Below, piece by piece: positions 11,215 to 22,960 of a stretch of DNA of 64,000 nucleotides. Location of the stretch: positions 62,548,012 to 62,612,011 of the forward strand of contig OY997590.1 of assembly GCA_963921825.1 (NCBI GenBank), written 5' to 3'. Under the pieces are notes generated by a model. The model did not search any database. It saw only the letters and a list, made by a program, of their open reading frames with translations, and was not told the origin of the DNA. Source of the DNA: Erodium maritimum. Its lineage: Eukaryota; Streptophyta; Magnoliopsida; Geraniales; Geraniaceae. The first letter of the stretch is position 1; each line of letters opens with the position of its first letter. The translations under genes and the position numbers were made by a program.

Positions 11215-12240
11215 TCAATATATATATATATATAGTCTTATTGTCAAATGCTAACCACGCCTTATTGTGCAAACTGCGGACGCACAAGAGGGCGACACGT
11301 GGCCTTTTTGCTCGTGCACGCACACAACTAATGTTCATGCGCGCACTAGCTCTGGTACTCCCCGTGAAAAGCGTTGGTACCCCTCCATACAAATGCTGAC
11401 ACGTGTCCTATTTTGCGCATACAAACTGCTGGTACCAACGCCCAAGTGCTTTCACATGTGGTACCAACACCCGTGTATATGAAGTACCAGCGCCTATGTA
11501 TATGAAGTACCAGTGCAAAGCGCTTGTACCCCTATATTCAAATGCTGACATGTGTCCTTTTTCGCGCATACAAAGTACTGGTACCAACGCGCAAGCGCTG
11601 GTACATGTGGTACCGGCACTCGTGTATATGCAGTACAATCGCATGTGTATATGAAGTACCAACACTTGTGCATGCAAGGTACCAACACATGTGTAGTCCA
11701 AATCGTATGTATATTGAATCGGCCAATGGAGAACCTGAAAGATGAAAGTGTCAGAACTTAACGAAATCGTAGCATTTTTTGGGTGGAAACGGCCTCCAGA
11801 GCAAGACTCTCGGCCATGCCGTGATGTACAATATTTTCCGGCCATCCGAGGTCATCTATAGGGTAAAAATCGTACTTTTAGATTCTGGACGATTATTTTT
11901 TTTTGGAGTTTTCTGGTTTCCTTTATTTGAATTAGGTCTTTGGGATTACTTTACTTACTGTATTAGGACGAGGATTTGATTGTAAATCAGTTTTTATGAA
12001 TTCATAAACATGGTACCAGTACTTTTGTGCGTATTATACAAGCACCCGTGTGTGTATTGTACCAACACTTGTGTGTGAAGGGTACCAGCACTAGGCACAC
12101 GCTACCAATACCACGCGCGCGCATTACTAGCACAGTGCGTACACGAAAACGATACGTGTCACCTTCTTGTGAGTTCGCAGTTCGCACAACAAGGGCGGTT
12201 TGTACGTTATCATGTCCATATATATATATATATATATATA
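11215..12240. mobile_element. Inverted-repeat element (about 1 kb) bounded by TA tracts
   Basis: The left arm (about 11235-11330, reading GCAAACTGCGGACGCACAAG and CGACACGTGGC) matches the reverse complement of the right arm (about 12128-12215, GTGACACGTATC and GCGAACTGCGAAC inverted). Both arms abut (TA)n runs, so the exact ends cannot be fixed. The middle contains GTACCA-type repeats (about 11360-11700 and 12008-12110). No transposase is present. Elements living in (TA)n, like rice Micron, are a precedent. Confidence 0.65.
11350..11705. repeat. Interspersed GTACCAAC / GTACCAGC units, partly palindromic
   Basis: Short units of the form TGGTACCA, GTGTATATGAAGTACCA and GCGCTGGTACC repeat many times in both orientations. 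GGTACC is its own complement, so the tract could form hairpins. It gives pseudo-reading frames on both strands. Related units recur at 12008-12110 at the other end of the same element. Confidence 0.75.
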
Positions 12241-12541
12241 GGGAGACAATCACGTGCGAACCTTCGTTATGGTGTGAACCTACGAACCTCAATCTGGTTT
12301 GAGAAAATAGCGAACATGGTTTGAGAAAATGGCATCCCAGTTTGAGAAAAAAAAAAGTTTGAAAAAACATTATTTTACACTGAAAATATGGTTGGAGAAA
12401 ATAGTGTTTTTGGTTTGAGAATTTTTTTGTCTAAGAATATTCATCTCAAACCGAGAACGTTGGTTCTCATAACGCATACACTACATCCGCGAGTTCGCAG
12501 GTTCACACCATAGCGAGGGGTTTGCACCTGATTGTACTGAT
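12241..12541. mobile_element. MITE of about 300 bp with terminal inverted repeats, bounded by TA tracts
   Basis: The left end (GACAATCACGTGCGAACC, then TATGGTGTGAACCTACGAAC) is matched inverted by the right end near 12490-12537 (TACAATCAGGTGCAAACC, TATGGTGTGAACCTGCGAAC). (TA)n runs lie immediately on both sides. The interior repeats GGTTTGAGAAAA several times. It is non-coding. Confidence 0.7.
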
Positions 12542-12561
12542 ATATATATATATATATATAT

Positions 12562-12808
12562 ATAAGTTTCGGGTACAAACCGAAATTCAGGTGCGAAATA
12601 CAAACCAATCTGGTCCATTGATCTAGGGGATCGAATAGTCACCGAAATTCAGGAGGAGGGGGTGATTGATTACGATAATAATTACAAAGATATGCATTAA
12701 TGACATAATAATTAATTATTTTGTTTAAATCTGGGTCTTTGATTCCACGATCCAAGAGCCCAAATCGATAGTTTGTATTTTGTACGATAGATACAAGTTT
12801 GTACCTAA
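12562..12808. mobile_element. Third, weaker inverted-repeat element after a TA tract
   Basis: GGTACAAACC and GAAATACAAACC near 12571-12605 are echoed in reverse complement by the right end, AGGTACAAACTTG and AAATACAAAC (about 12765-12808). It starts right after a (TA)n run. Arms are only partly similar, so the ends are approximate. Confidence 0.45.
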
Positions 12809-12832
12809 ATGTTATCTTATATTTTTTTCATA

Positions 12833-13093
12833 AGCTTAAAAATTTTATTGATAAAGAAAAGCCCATTTCCAAGAAGGAAAAGGGAGAGGAAAACAACGAT
12901 AAAAAAGGAGCTCTAAAGAGAGCTAAGGGTTGTAAACCCGAGATAGAAGAGTTACAACACAAAAAACAAAACTCCAAAACTAGAAAACAACACAAAAGGG
13001 GACACACGAAAACCACTATAAGAACCACAGAATACAGCTTCCTTGAAGCACCCTGCAACCTGAATCTTGGACTTCGGCAGGGATAACACAAAA
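12833..13093 (-). mobile_element. LINE 3' end, left part (continues at 21654)
   Basis: On the minus strand this is a LINE tail ending near ATCAATAAAATTTTTAAG, just before a T-run on plus. It is cut at 13093/13094 by a nested LTR. The CAAAA duplication on both sides (13089-13093 and 21654-21658) shows that it joins directly to the sequence at 21654. Confidence 0.65.
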
Positions 13094-16000
13094 TGTAAAG
13101 CCCGCTCCGGTTGAAAAGAATTAGTTTGTTAAAGTTTTTATTTTTGGAGCGTCAGGTTTGGAAAACGGGGTGGAAATTTGGATCGAGTACGTTTTAAAAA
13201 GAAAATAAAAAAATAGGAAAAAGGGGCACTTGGGCTGAGCTGTAGATTGGGCCAATCTTGGGTCCAATCGAGTGAGAAGCCAAGCCCACTCGCGCACGCT
13301 CAGGCCCAGAAGGAGCAGGCCCAACCCTAGTTCGCGTCCTGTTCACCTCCTTCTTCGTTGCGCCGCATGCACTTCGAGACAAACCATCGCATCCCTTCTC
13401 TCCCATTTCTCTCTCAACCTCCCCCGTTCTTCTCCTTCTCTCCTCTCTCTGCAGCCTCGCCACCACCATCTCCTCTATTCTCCTTCCCTTCTAAGTAACC
13501 CCGAGCCTCACCGTGCACGAATTCGAGCCAACGCCGGGGAAACCGTCCGTGGGATCGTCTTCTTGAAACGCGAATCGAAACCGGCGACGGAGAAACAGCA
13601 GGTTCGAGCTGTTCCTCGTCGCGTTCTTCTTCCCCAACCTCGCCGTGACGGAAAACACCTCAACCCGAGCTCAATTCGAGCGGTCGTGGCTGGAACCATC
13701 GCCGGCGAGCTCGTGAGCTCCAGATCTGTGACGGGGAGGGTTCCTGACGTCGCGTCTGTGGCCACTGCCCTCGTCCAGCCACGGTCTGAGCTCCGCCGCC
13801 TCTTCCCGAGCATCGCCGGTGCACCACGAGGGCCTTTGGGCATCGTCGTCGCCGTTAGGAGGTGGCCAAAGCAGCTCTGGCTCGCCGGAGCTGGGACCAA
13901 CTCAGGCACGAGCGTTGGTGGGCCTTGGGCCAGGTCCTGGAACTGGGCCTTTGGGTCGGATTTGGGCCGGAGGCTCGAACCTTTGGCCAGGCCCAGGTCT
14001 GGACGGGTCTTGGACTCGAGCTTGGGCCGGGTCCGGGTCGGGTCTGGGTCGGGTCGGGTCTGGTTTTTGGACCGGGTCGGATCCGGGTCAATCCGTTTTT
14101 AATTAAATAATTAATTAAATTATTTGACTTAAAATTGGTAATTAAAGGACGTTTTGGACAAGTCCGAGGACTTGGGACATACCAGGACTAATTGGACTTT
14201 TTACCTGTTAAAACCCAGACTTGGACTTTGCGGACTCCGCCCGAGAAGACCGGAGTTAGGCCAGAACGTCAGTAGCTTGGAGACACAGCTATTGTTATCG
14301 TCTTGAGGTAGGGAAAGTAGCGGATACCGGTTTAATCGCGGAAAGTTACTATTATGCATGATTAGGAAAATAATAATAAACGGAAATGTCCTAGTTGGCA
14401 TATAGGATGTGATTCACTAGAATACTCGCTTTCAATTACTAAATACCGGACGAGTCTTAGTAACATGTAGGATGTGATTCACTAGCTTACGCGCTTTCAA
14501 TACTTGGGAAATTGTCGTACTGGTAGATGGACCATGTCGAGCCCTAGGATTGTGTGATGTGTGTTATAATTGCTGTGTGAGAGTCTAAATAAGATTATAC
14601 TCGGTGTTGCATGTTGTAATTGTGTGTGGGCAAGTGTGCCATGGTTGATGTGCGTGAACCCTTGGTTGTGATGTGACCGGGTGAGTGATAGACCGGCTGT
14701 GTGCTATGTTGAGACGGTCCGGTTGATATACCGGGACCCGCTTTGGCTTTGTGTTGCATGTTATACCTTATTGTGTGTTCCAAGAGAAGGCGTAACTGGA
14801 GTAGTACTTACACCGAGGGATAGTTTCGGTGTAGTGTATCTAGGCCAAGGATGGCGTGATAGATACCCCGAGTCTCCGTGACGGGAAGGAATACGACCGA
14901 CGTATGTGCCGGTCCAGTATGCGTGAGGCCCTGAGTCTACGTGACTGGAAGACGTCCGACTGAGGGATTTCCGGTCTGGAATGTTACCCCGAGTCTACGT
15001 GACGGGAAGATGTCGGGACCGAGGCTTCGTGATCCGGTACGATATAAATGGAACAGGCTGTGGTACCTGTAAAGACCGCCTCAAATAAAAGAAGTACAAT
15101 ATAAAATTTATCGACTTGCAACGTCATGGTGGGAAATCAGACTGAAAAATTGGAACGGGTTCAGAAAAGAAAAGGAAAAAAAAGGATTTGGGCTGAACTG
15201 GGCCGGTCAGAGAACCAGGCCCAGCTCAACCACGCACGCCCAGACCCAGCTCTACTGTGCGAGCCCAAGCCCACCATAAACCCTATTTTCGCGTCTTCTT
15301 CATCTGGTCCGCACACAGTTCCCAATAACAGCCGCCTCTCTCTCTCTCTCGATCTCGTCTTCCTCTCGTCTCAGCCTCCCTTCTTCCCTCTCTGACTCGA
15401 AGCCCAACCACCACCGCCGTCCTCTCTCTATTCCAGGCTCGATTGGAACCGCGCCGGTGCAGAATCGAGCGGTGGTACCTTCGCTACGTCCTATTTCAGA
15501 AACCCCCCTTTCGCCGTCTTCTCCTCGACCCTGAACACAGTTCCGAGCTGTTCCCCGTCGCATCCTCCTTCCCCGACCTCGCCGTGGCTGGAAACACACC
15601 AAACTGAGCTCGATTCGAGCGTTTCCGACCAGAACCATCGCCGGTGAGCTCCACCTCCGTCAGATCTAAGACGGGAGGCTCTGGGTCGCGTTTTCTAGCA
15701 CCCACGGCCCAGCCACGGCGTCGCTAGAGACCCAATGTCCGTCACCGCCCTCGTTTCCCCTTTCCCGAGCATCCCTTGACGCCGTAGGCTACTGCTGGAA
15801 AGTCGTGGTCCGCCGGAGTTAGACCAGCTCGAGCTCGTGCCTGAGCAGGCCTTGGGCCGGGTCGAAGTTGGACCTGGAGACGGGCCTTGGGCCAAGGCCA
15901 GGTTTCGGGTCTGGACTCGGGTTCGGACTCGGACTCGGGTCTGGGCTCGGGTCTGGACCGGGTTCGGGCTCGAATTCGGGTCGAACCGGTTTGAAAGAAT

Positions 16001-16867
16001 TAATTATTTTTTTAAAAATCAGATTAATAAATTATTAAATTAATTTAATTGACTTAAAATTGGATAATTAAAGACATTTTGGACCTTTCAGAGGACCTTT
16101 GGACTACCGGGACTGATTGAACGTTTATCTGTTGAACCCAGCCTGGACTTCACCCGAGAAGACCTGAGTTAAACCCAGACTTGGACTTCGCCTGAGAAGA
16201 CCGGAGTTAGGCCCAGACGTCAGCAGCTAGGAGACGTAGCTGTTGTGATCGTCTTGAGGTAGGGAAAAGTACTAAACTCATCTTTTAAGTTGAATAACGC
16301 TGATAGCATGCCGATACGATAATAATAATCGGAAAGGTCCTAGATTTCATATAGGATGTGATTCACTAGAATAACTGTTTTTCAATTATAATAATAACCA
16401 GACGAGTCTTAGTAACATGTAGGATGTGATTCACTAGTTTAAATCGCTTTCAATACTTGGGAAATTGCCGTGCTGGTAGAATGGCCGTGATGAGCCTCAG
16501 GATTGTTTGTGATTGCCTCACATGCCGTGCTTGCTTAGCATTTAGGTTAAGATATGAGTCTACCTAAACTAGATAAATTGTGATGCTTGTGTTATGAATT
16601 GTTGAATGAATGCTTGAATGAATGTCTGAATGAATGCTTGAATGGATACTTGAATGAATGTTTGAGTGTAATTGATTGTGCCAAATGGTATGATCGGGTG
16701 AGTGATAGACCGATAGATCGTGGTTGGTAAGTATGTCGGTAAGTGTAATCGTTTATATGACTTCTTCGTGACGTGTTGTGGTAAAATTGTGGATTGCTAA
16801 GCTTTGGTTGTTCTACGACTGTTTAGTATGTTACGCTCTTATGTGTGATCTAAGAGGACTTGTGGTC

Positions 16868-17142
16868 CGGTATGGTACCTACACCGAGGGGGTAAGCCGG
16901 TGTGGGGTAGTATCATAGCCGAGAGGTTGTTTACCCTGCGGGGATGGTTACTGGTGATCCAGTATGGTACCTACACTGAGGGGGTAAGCCGGTGTGGGGT
17001 AGTATCATAGCCGAGCGATTGTTTACCCTGTGGGGATGGTTACTTGTGGTCTGGTATGGTACCTACACCGAGGGGGTAAGCCAGTGTGGGGTAGTATCAT
17101 AGCCGAGAGATTGTTTACCCTGCGGGGATGGTTACTTGTGGT
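16868..17142 (+). repeat. Tandem repeat, three 92-bp units, in middle LTR of nest 1
   Basis: Units starting TATGGTACCTACAC recur at 16871, 16963 and 17055. Each contains GGTAAGCCGGTGTGGGGTAG and ends in the TTTACCCTGCGGGGATGG block. Confidence 0.85.
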
Positions 17143-19464
17143 TACTTGTTACTTCACTCCGAGTGTATGCGTCCTGCGGGAGCATTCCGGGGAGGTTATC
17201 CTGTTTCACCCCGATGATCTATGGTCCTTTGGAGACATTTCCGAGAATCCCGACGATATGTGTCCCTTCAGGGATGTTTCCGGTATCCCCGACGTATGTG
17301 TCTCCTCTGGACCAAGGGGAAATCCGATATGACACAAGGACTGATTGTGGATCGGAGTATTGCAGTTGAAGTTATCGACGTGACGCTTATCCTTTCTATA
17401 CTTAGTTGTTTTATCAGATCACATCGTCCCTCTTTAATCTTCTTGAATTACGGTTTTACTTAAGCTTTGAAATTCTTATTGTTCTCTTTATCTTAGCGTT
17501 TTGTTTATTAATCGTGTTAATTATAAATCGTGCCTAATTATGTTAATTCAACTTTATTACTAAAGTGGAGGTGGCCTTTACTTGTTATTTTTCCCTACTG
17601 AGCATAAGCTCACCCACGTTTGTTTTATTTACTGTTTGTACAGGCTTGTTTGGTGAGTAGTGGACTCGAGGCTCGGGAGCTTCTGGAGAGTCCGGGTGTT
17701 ATTGTTGTAAGAACCACTCCCGGTCAACGCTAGTCAAATCTGTGAAAAACAGGAAAATTTAAAAAATTTAAGCAGACACTTAAATGAACCCAAATATGAC
17801 CCCGAGGGTCATACCGGACATAAGTTGACCCCGATATCGACCAAAGTGTGTTCTGGGGGACTCAGGCCAACTTTTTGATCAATTTGGGAAATGTTGACAT
17901 TTCGCTGGAAAAGTCAACCGAGCGACGTTTTGGTCCATTCGAGGACCGTTTTGGATCCAAAAAGCTTAGCCGTCGTCGCAGCGGTCTTAGTTGAGCCGTT
18001 TCCTTGTAACCCGTCAAGTTTTGTAATTTCTTGGAAAAAGTGTCCGTACGGGCCCCGAAACGTCCGAATTTCGCGAATCTGATTGGAAAATATCTAGTAC
18101 ATATCTTCCCAAAAAGGTGTGGGACCCACCTTGCCACTTGTCAAACAAGTGGTGGTGTTAGGTTTTGGGGGGGAAAGGTAAGATGAGGCTTAAGGGGGTT
18201 CGGCCAAGGGGCTAGAAAGAGAAAGAAAAATAGAAAAAAAAGAGAAGAGAGAGTTTAGAGAGAGAAGGAGAAGAAGAAGAAGGGAGCTAGGGTTTTCGTT
18301 TTCATTATTCACGCGCTTCCACCCTTGGATCATCTCAAAGCTAGGAGATTCACACTCACATCGTCTTCCTCTACGGTAATCACCAAATCGATCTTCGTTT
18401 TGTCAAGTTCTAAATTTAGGTTTGGGTTTAAAACTATTACTTTAGGGTTGTATTGAGGTTGGGGGATTTTTGGAGACGTTTTGGAGACGTTTGGAGGTGA
18501 AGGGGGACGTTTTCCGGTGACCGGGAGCTCGGGGGGAGCTCCGGCCACCATAAGGGGGTGGCTGGCCGGAGCTAGGGCCGGTCACCACCATGGTGGGCCG
18601 GGCCCACTTGAACCCTAGCCACCCACGTCCAAGTTGGGCCGGGTGGGGCCCACGTGCTCGGGTGCTCGGGTTTAGTGTTCGGGTGGTTTAGAACGTTTCC
18701 CGGGTCATTAATCCACAACCGGATCGAAATTTGGAATTAAATTGTGAAAGTTGTAATTGACGGGTTTAGAAACTTTAAACGCTAATTAAATTACTCGGAA
18801 GTCGGAATTGGATTCCGTCGAGTGCATAGGAACCCTTGAATTATTCTAAGACCGTAGAAACGAAAACGGGAATTTTCGGAGCCCCGGAAGGGCATTTCCA
18901 AAACCCGGGCAGATTCGCCATGTCGGGCGAATCGGGCCTTTCCGGGTCCTTTATCCAAAATATCGAGTAATTGGGAAGTTTGGGAGTGATCGACATTGTC
19001 GGGGTTACTTTTGGGAGTCAAGTTTATTGAATTCCAGTTTATGTCTGCGAACTTAAAGGTATTTAAATTGTGTCCTTATTAGATCGTGCTGCAGATCGAG
19101 GAAAGGGGAAGCTAGGCGAGTGACTGAGATCACGCCGGAGCTTATTTGTGCGCTTTTGGAGAAACATACGAGGTAGGGAAAAGTATCCGGATCTCGGCCC
19201 TGACTAGGGAAAGTAAACAGTAGAATTGCATGTGACACCGGGGTGTCGTGGGTTAAGTAGGTTTATCGAATATTAGAAAGGCATGATACGAGAACGTAGC
19301 GAACATTAGAATTGCATGTGACACTTAGTAGTGTCGTAGGAGCAGAGAACTTATCGACGTTAGATTTACTGGAGGCATATGACCATGCCCGGAGGTTGAT
19401 TGTGAAACTGTTGATATTAGAACCGCTGGAGGCATCGGTTATGCCCGGAGGTTGTTTGTGTAAT

Positions 19465-19905
19465 TTGTGTCTTGGGTGGCCATGAGAGCCCGTACTTTAC
19501 TGTTGTGTCTTGGGTGGCCATGAGAGCCCGTACTTTACTGTTGTGTCTTGGTGGCCATGAGAGCCCGTGTTTTGCTGTTGGTGTCTTGGGTGGCCATGAG
19601 TGCCCGTGGGGTTGTTGAACCCGTGTCTTTACTGTTGGAGTCTTGGGTGGCCATGAGTGCCCGTGGGGTTGTTGAACCCGTGTTATTTTACTATTGGAGT
19701 CTTGAGTTGCCATGAGTGCCCGTAGGGTTTTTGAGCCCGTGAGTTACTATTGGCGTGTCTTGGGAGGCCGTGAGTGCCCGTGGGGTTGTTGAGCCCGTGA
19801 GTTACTGTTGGCGTGTCTTGGGAGACCGTGAGTGCCCGTGGGGTTGTTGAGCCCGTGAATTATTGTCGGTGTGTCTTGGGTGGCTATGAGTGCCTGTGGA
19901 ATGTT
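19465..19905 (+). repeat. Tandem GTGTCTTGGGTGGCCATGAG repeat in the inner LTR
   Basis: About nine units of roughly 38-61 bp, each with TCTTGGGTGGCCATGAG followed by a GCCCGTG spacer. Later units add GGGGTTGTTGAGCCCGTG. The long frame on the minus strand here simply translates the repeat. Confidence 0.85.
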
Positions 19906-19964
19906 GAACCTGTGTTGTTGCTGTTTGTTGAACTTGCTTGTGATTGTGATTGTGGTTACCTGAG

Positions 19965-20105
19965 TGAGAGAGGTTACTGAGATAGGTCGACCGCCTGGCC
20001 TGACAAGGATCGGCAAAGCGCGTGAGTGAGGGAGGTTACTGAGACAGGTCAACCGCCTGGCCTGATAAGGATCGGCAAAGCGCGTGAATGAGAGAGGTTA
20101 CTGAG
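19965..20105 (+). repeat. Second tandem repeat in the inner LTR
   Basis: The block GAGGTTACTGAGATAGGTC, then CCGCCTGGCCTGA and GGATCGGCAAAGCGCGTGA, occurs twice in full, about 60 bp apart, and starts a third time. Confidence 0.8.
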
Positions 20106-21653
20106 CAGCTGAAGTGCGATCCTTTGTGATCTTGTTTGGTGTACGATCCTTTGTGATCTTGGGTGTTGCGTGGTTGTCTGTCGTGTCTTTGGAGGATGTC
20201 GTCGATCGTTGTGTCGGGTCTACTTTATGTGTTCGAGTGTTGAGTCGGTTGAGGAAAGTAACAGTGGGTGTGCGTCAATCGCAGTACTTGAGTTGGGGAC
20301 AGTGATCCCCGATGTTGAGTTTGTTGTTGGTGTTACCGGCATTGTCTGCTAAGTATGCCGTAGTCAGTCTGTTATCCGTGGTGGTGAGCGAACGCTCACC
20401 CTTAGCTGCTTTTCCTACAGGTACCGGTCGCAGGTTGGACTAGGTGAGCTTCTGAAGCTTGAAGAGCTAGGAGCGGGATTCTGGGTTTACTTTTGAGTCT
20501 AGCGACGTATACCTTGCTTTTTGTCCATTTTTTGGGACGTACCTTTAAGTTGTAAATGATTATTTTTGATGAAAAAATGGGAATTTTAAAGTGATTTATG
20601 TAAAAGGTTTCAAAATGTTTTATTATTTTAAATGTTCGCGTCCTGAGTTCGGTTTACTGAAATTGGGGCGTGACAATTGTTGTTAGAGACGTACCTTCAA
20701 CTTTTTTCAAACTATGTCTATTTGTTAAGTTTTGAATTTGTTTATGAGGATTACTTGGAGTTTTACGTTCTAAAGTTTTATTTATTTGCTGTTATTTATC
20801 TTTACTCTAACTCACGTCTTGAGTCCGGTCAAAACCGGATTTGGGGCGTGACAAGACGTTGGAAATGGTTATACTACGTTTAGGGTGGGTCTGCAGTGTG
20901 TGCTGTGCGTGTTGTTTGGCTTTGTGCGTTGTCTGCTGTGTGTGCCGTGCGTACTATTTGGCTTTGTGCGTTGACTGCTGTGTGTGCCGTGCGTGCTGTT
21001 TGGCCTTGTACTTTGGGTTAAGTGCGACTTTGGTCTTGTGAGAGTGTTTGGTGACTCGAGGTGCTGTTATACCTGATCCGTGTTGCCGCGCGAGTTCGCA
21101 CGTGTGATCGGTTGTGAGATAGCCGTGGGCGTTGCTCGTTGAGAACTGTTAGGGGTTGAGTGTCAAGAACTAGTAGCGGAAGCGTGCTGGGTTCGGTTCA
21201 TTGTGAGTTGTTTTGCGGGTTGTGCCTGAGTGAAGGTTACGCGTTGTCTTGGAGTCATTTTTTAATTCGACTTTTAATAGTTGTGCTTTACTAGTATGCC
21301 CTAATTGGACGGTTACCCGTGGTGATGAACTGTGGTTCGGAACCTTAACTAATTTTCCTACTGAGCGTAAGCTCACCCCCTTATTTTGTTGTGTTTCAGG
21401 TGTTGGGCGGGATCTGTACTAGCAGGATTCTCGTAGCTTGGGAGCTGGCGAGGGTTTAGCTAGTGTCTAGCGACATATTTGATCTTCTACGGTTTGACTC
21501 AGTTACTTTTGCCGTTATTGAGTTGTTGACTCATTTGAACTTTTGGAACTTTCAACTGCATTTGAGACCCGTTTATTTATCTTTATTTACTTTATTTTCA
21601 TTCATCTTAAGTCACATCTCGAATCTGGTCAAAACCGGATTTGGGGCGTGACA

Positions 21654-22960
21654 CAAAATCTTCGGCCCAAGCCAAACCAGAACTCTACGACAGGCCAAAC
21701 CTAAAAAGAGCTATCTGAACAAATTGAGAAGAAGTCCAAAACGCACTAAGGACTCCACCAGCAAAACCAATGAACAAAATACAATCAAAACCCCGAAAAC
21801 CTCAAGCAACGGGCTATTGGAAGCCTCTGTACCACCAGGTGAAACACTGAGCTGAAGTCCAACAGTGCTTTACACCACACTAACCTGATGATTTTGCATT
21901 ACTAGATATGGATTTAGCACGCAATTCTCTCATATACCTTTATGCATCCGTAGGTTTTGGATTTGGATTAGGGTCAAGAACATGAAAATAGGGATCGTGT
22001 ACCCCTTTTGCCTTTTCTCGATCCAAATACCTTGTTCTAGAACGAATCTAAATTGTATAAGTAAAAGATGATGCAATTATTGTTGGTTCAGGAGTTCAAA
22101 ATTGTTGCCTTAACTTGCACGCTTTCTGATAAAATGGAAAGGCAACATTATTTACGTCTAGAGGAGGAAAATTGTCAACAATAGCGAAATGAGCGTCAAT
22201 AACAGATTTATGAAGGAGTCTTAAACGTATGATTTTCAAGAGAATTCGTAACACTCGCAAAATTTTGATTTTCAAGAGAAACCTGCTCCAAAACGATTTA
22301 TGAAGGAGTCTTAAACGTATTAATCGTATTAAGCTCCACCTCATCAGCAACAACTAAGGACTCAGGAAACTCATGATTTTCGTTTGGAATTGAAGCACCC
22401 TGTTCTTCGACTTCGACTTCCGAGTGGACGAAAACCTCTGGTGAACTGATTGGAGAAGCTACTAGAATAACAGAATCATCTACCGCCTGAATCTGCAAAG
22501 AAAAAGTTTCGGTTCCAATTGGCATTTCGTAGGTATTTGGAATGTCAGATGCAACTTGGGTTCGGGCATAACACATAAACAGCGCCAAGAATTTCCAACA
22601 GGTCAAAACGTTGATGAACATACATAATCGTACCCAGATGTTTAAAATCTTGTCCATAACAATATGCACCGGCCCAAAAACGGGGAAACTTGCAACTTTG
22701 AACCAGCACCATCGATCATCGGAAAGAGATGAAGAGCCGACTAAAGTGTATGCACAAGTTAATACAAACAAATTACCAGTAATAGGTATGATACCAACTC
22801 CTTTTGCTCCAAAATCCACAATTTCCTCCATAACTTGGTTAAGCTGCAGACCCTGACGAAGAGAAACAATAGCCTTTTTTTTCAATTAAATATACAAATC
22901 TAGTTGAGAATCAACAGGCTCAAAATGAGCTACAGGAACCGTTCTTTGACCTGTAAGTTT
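21654..22960 (-). mobile_element. LINE remnant: ORF1 segment and 3' tail (continues at 13093)
   Basis: On the minus strand an ORF1-like segment (22960 down to about 22100) is followed by non-coding tail that reads through the CAAAA junction into 13093-12833. No ORF2 lies between ORF1 and tail. At about 22960 the sequence switches abruptly upstream to LINE reverse transcriptase, so two LINE copies abut or a rearrangement occurred. Confidence 0.5.
22298..22885 (-). pseudogene. LINE ORF1-like (DUF4283-type) fragment
   Basis: This 195-codon frame has the general layout of DUF4283-type proteins: LNQVMEEIVDFG, VGIIPITGNLFVLTC, LSDDRWCWFK, DKILNIWVRL, and a later strand ETFSLQIQAVDDS. An acidic linker follows (SEVEVEEQGASIPNE). 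No zinc knuckle is visible. The family assignment rests on pattern only, from memory. It lies immediately downstream, on the minus strand, of a reverse transcriptase fragment, which is the wrong order for one intact LINE. Confidence 0.4.

Larger units (their letters stand above)
17706..20675 (+). mobile_element. Inner solo LTR of nest 1, duplication ATTGT
   Basis: It begins TGTAAGAACCACTCCCGG and ends AATTGGGGCGTGACA. ATTGT flanks it at 17701-17705 and 20676-20680. Length is 2,970 bp. Its first 250 bases closely resemble the partial LTR at 59751. It is the youngest of the three nested insertions. Confidence 0.9.
15068..20853 (+). mobile_element. Middle LTR of nest 1 (solo, flanks do not match)
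   Basis: It begins TGTAAAGACCGCC and ends AACCGGATTTGGGGCGTGACA at 20853. Without the inner insertion it is about 2.81 kb, close to the outer LTR's 2.77 kb. Its order of parts also matches the outer copy: pyrimidine-rich leader, GC-rich GGGTC repeats, then CATATAGGATGTGATTCACTAG. The flanking 5-mers (GTACC and AGACG) differ, so a flank changed or this is a recombinant. Confidence 0.75.
13094..21653 (+). mobile_element. Outer solo LTR of nest 1, duplication CAAAA
   Basis: It starts TGTAAAGCCCGCTCCGG and ends AACCGGATTTGGGGCGTGACA, with an exact CAAAA duplication (13089-13093, 21654-21658). Its own sequence is 13094-15067 plus 20854-21653, about 2.77 kb. The rest is a second LTR that contains a third. 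No gag or pol is present. The 276-codon open frame at 13272-14102 lies in a GC-rich LTR patch with matching frames on the other strand and is not treated as a gene. Confidence 0.85.

Noticed and set aside
11408..11845. 145-codon minus frame and other Tyr/Thr/Cys-rich frames
   Set aside because: They arise from the GTACCA repeat units, which read open in several frames on both strands.
13272..14102. 276-codon open frame on plus with overlapping frames on minus
   Set aside because: It lies in a GC-rich LTR patch, its sequence is Arg/Pro/Ser/Gly repeats, and equivalent patches in sister LTRs do not keep the frame.
19417..19713. 98-codon repetitive frame on minus
   Set aside because: It translates the tandem LTR repeat and has no independent support.
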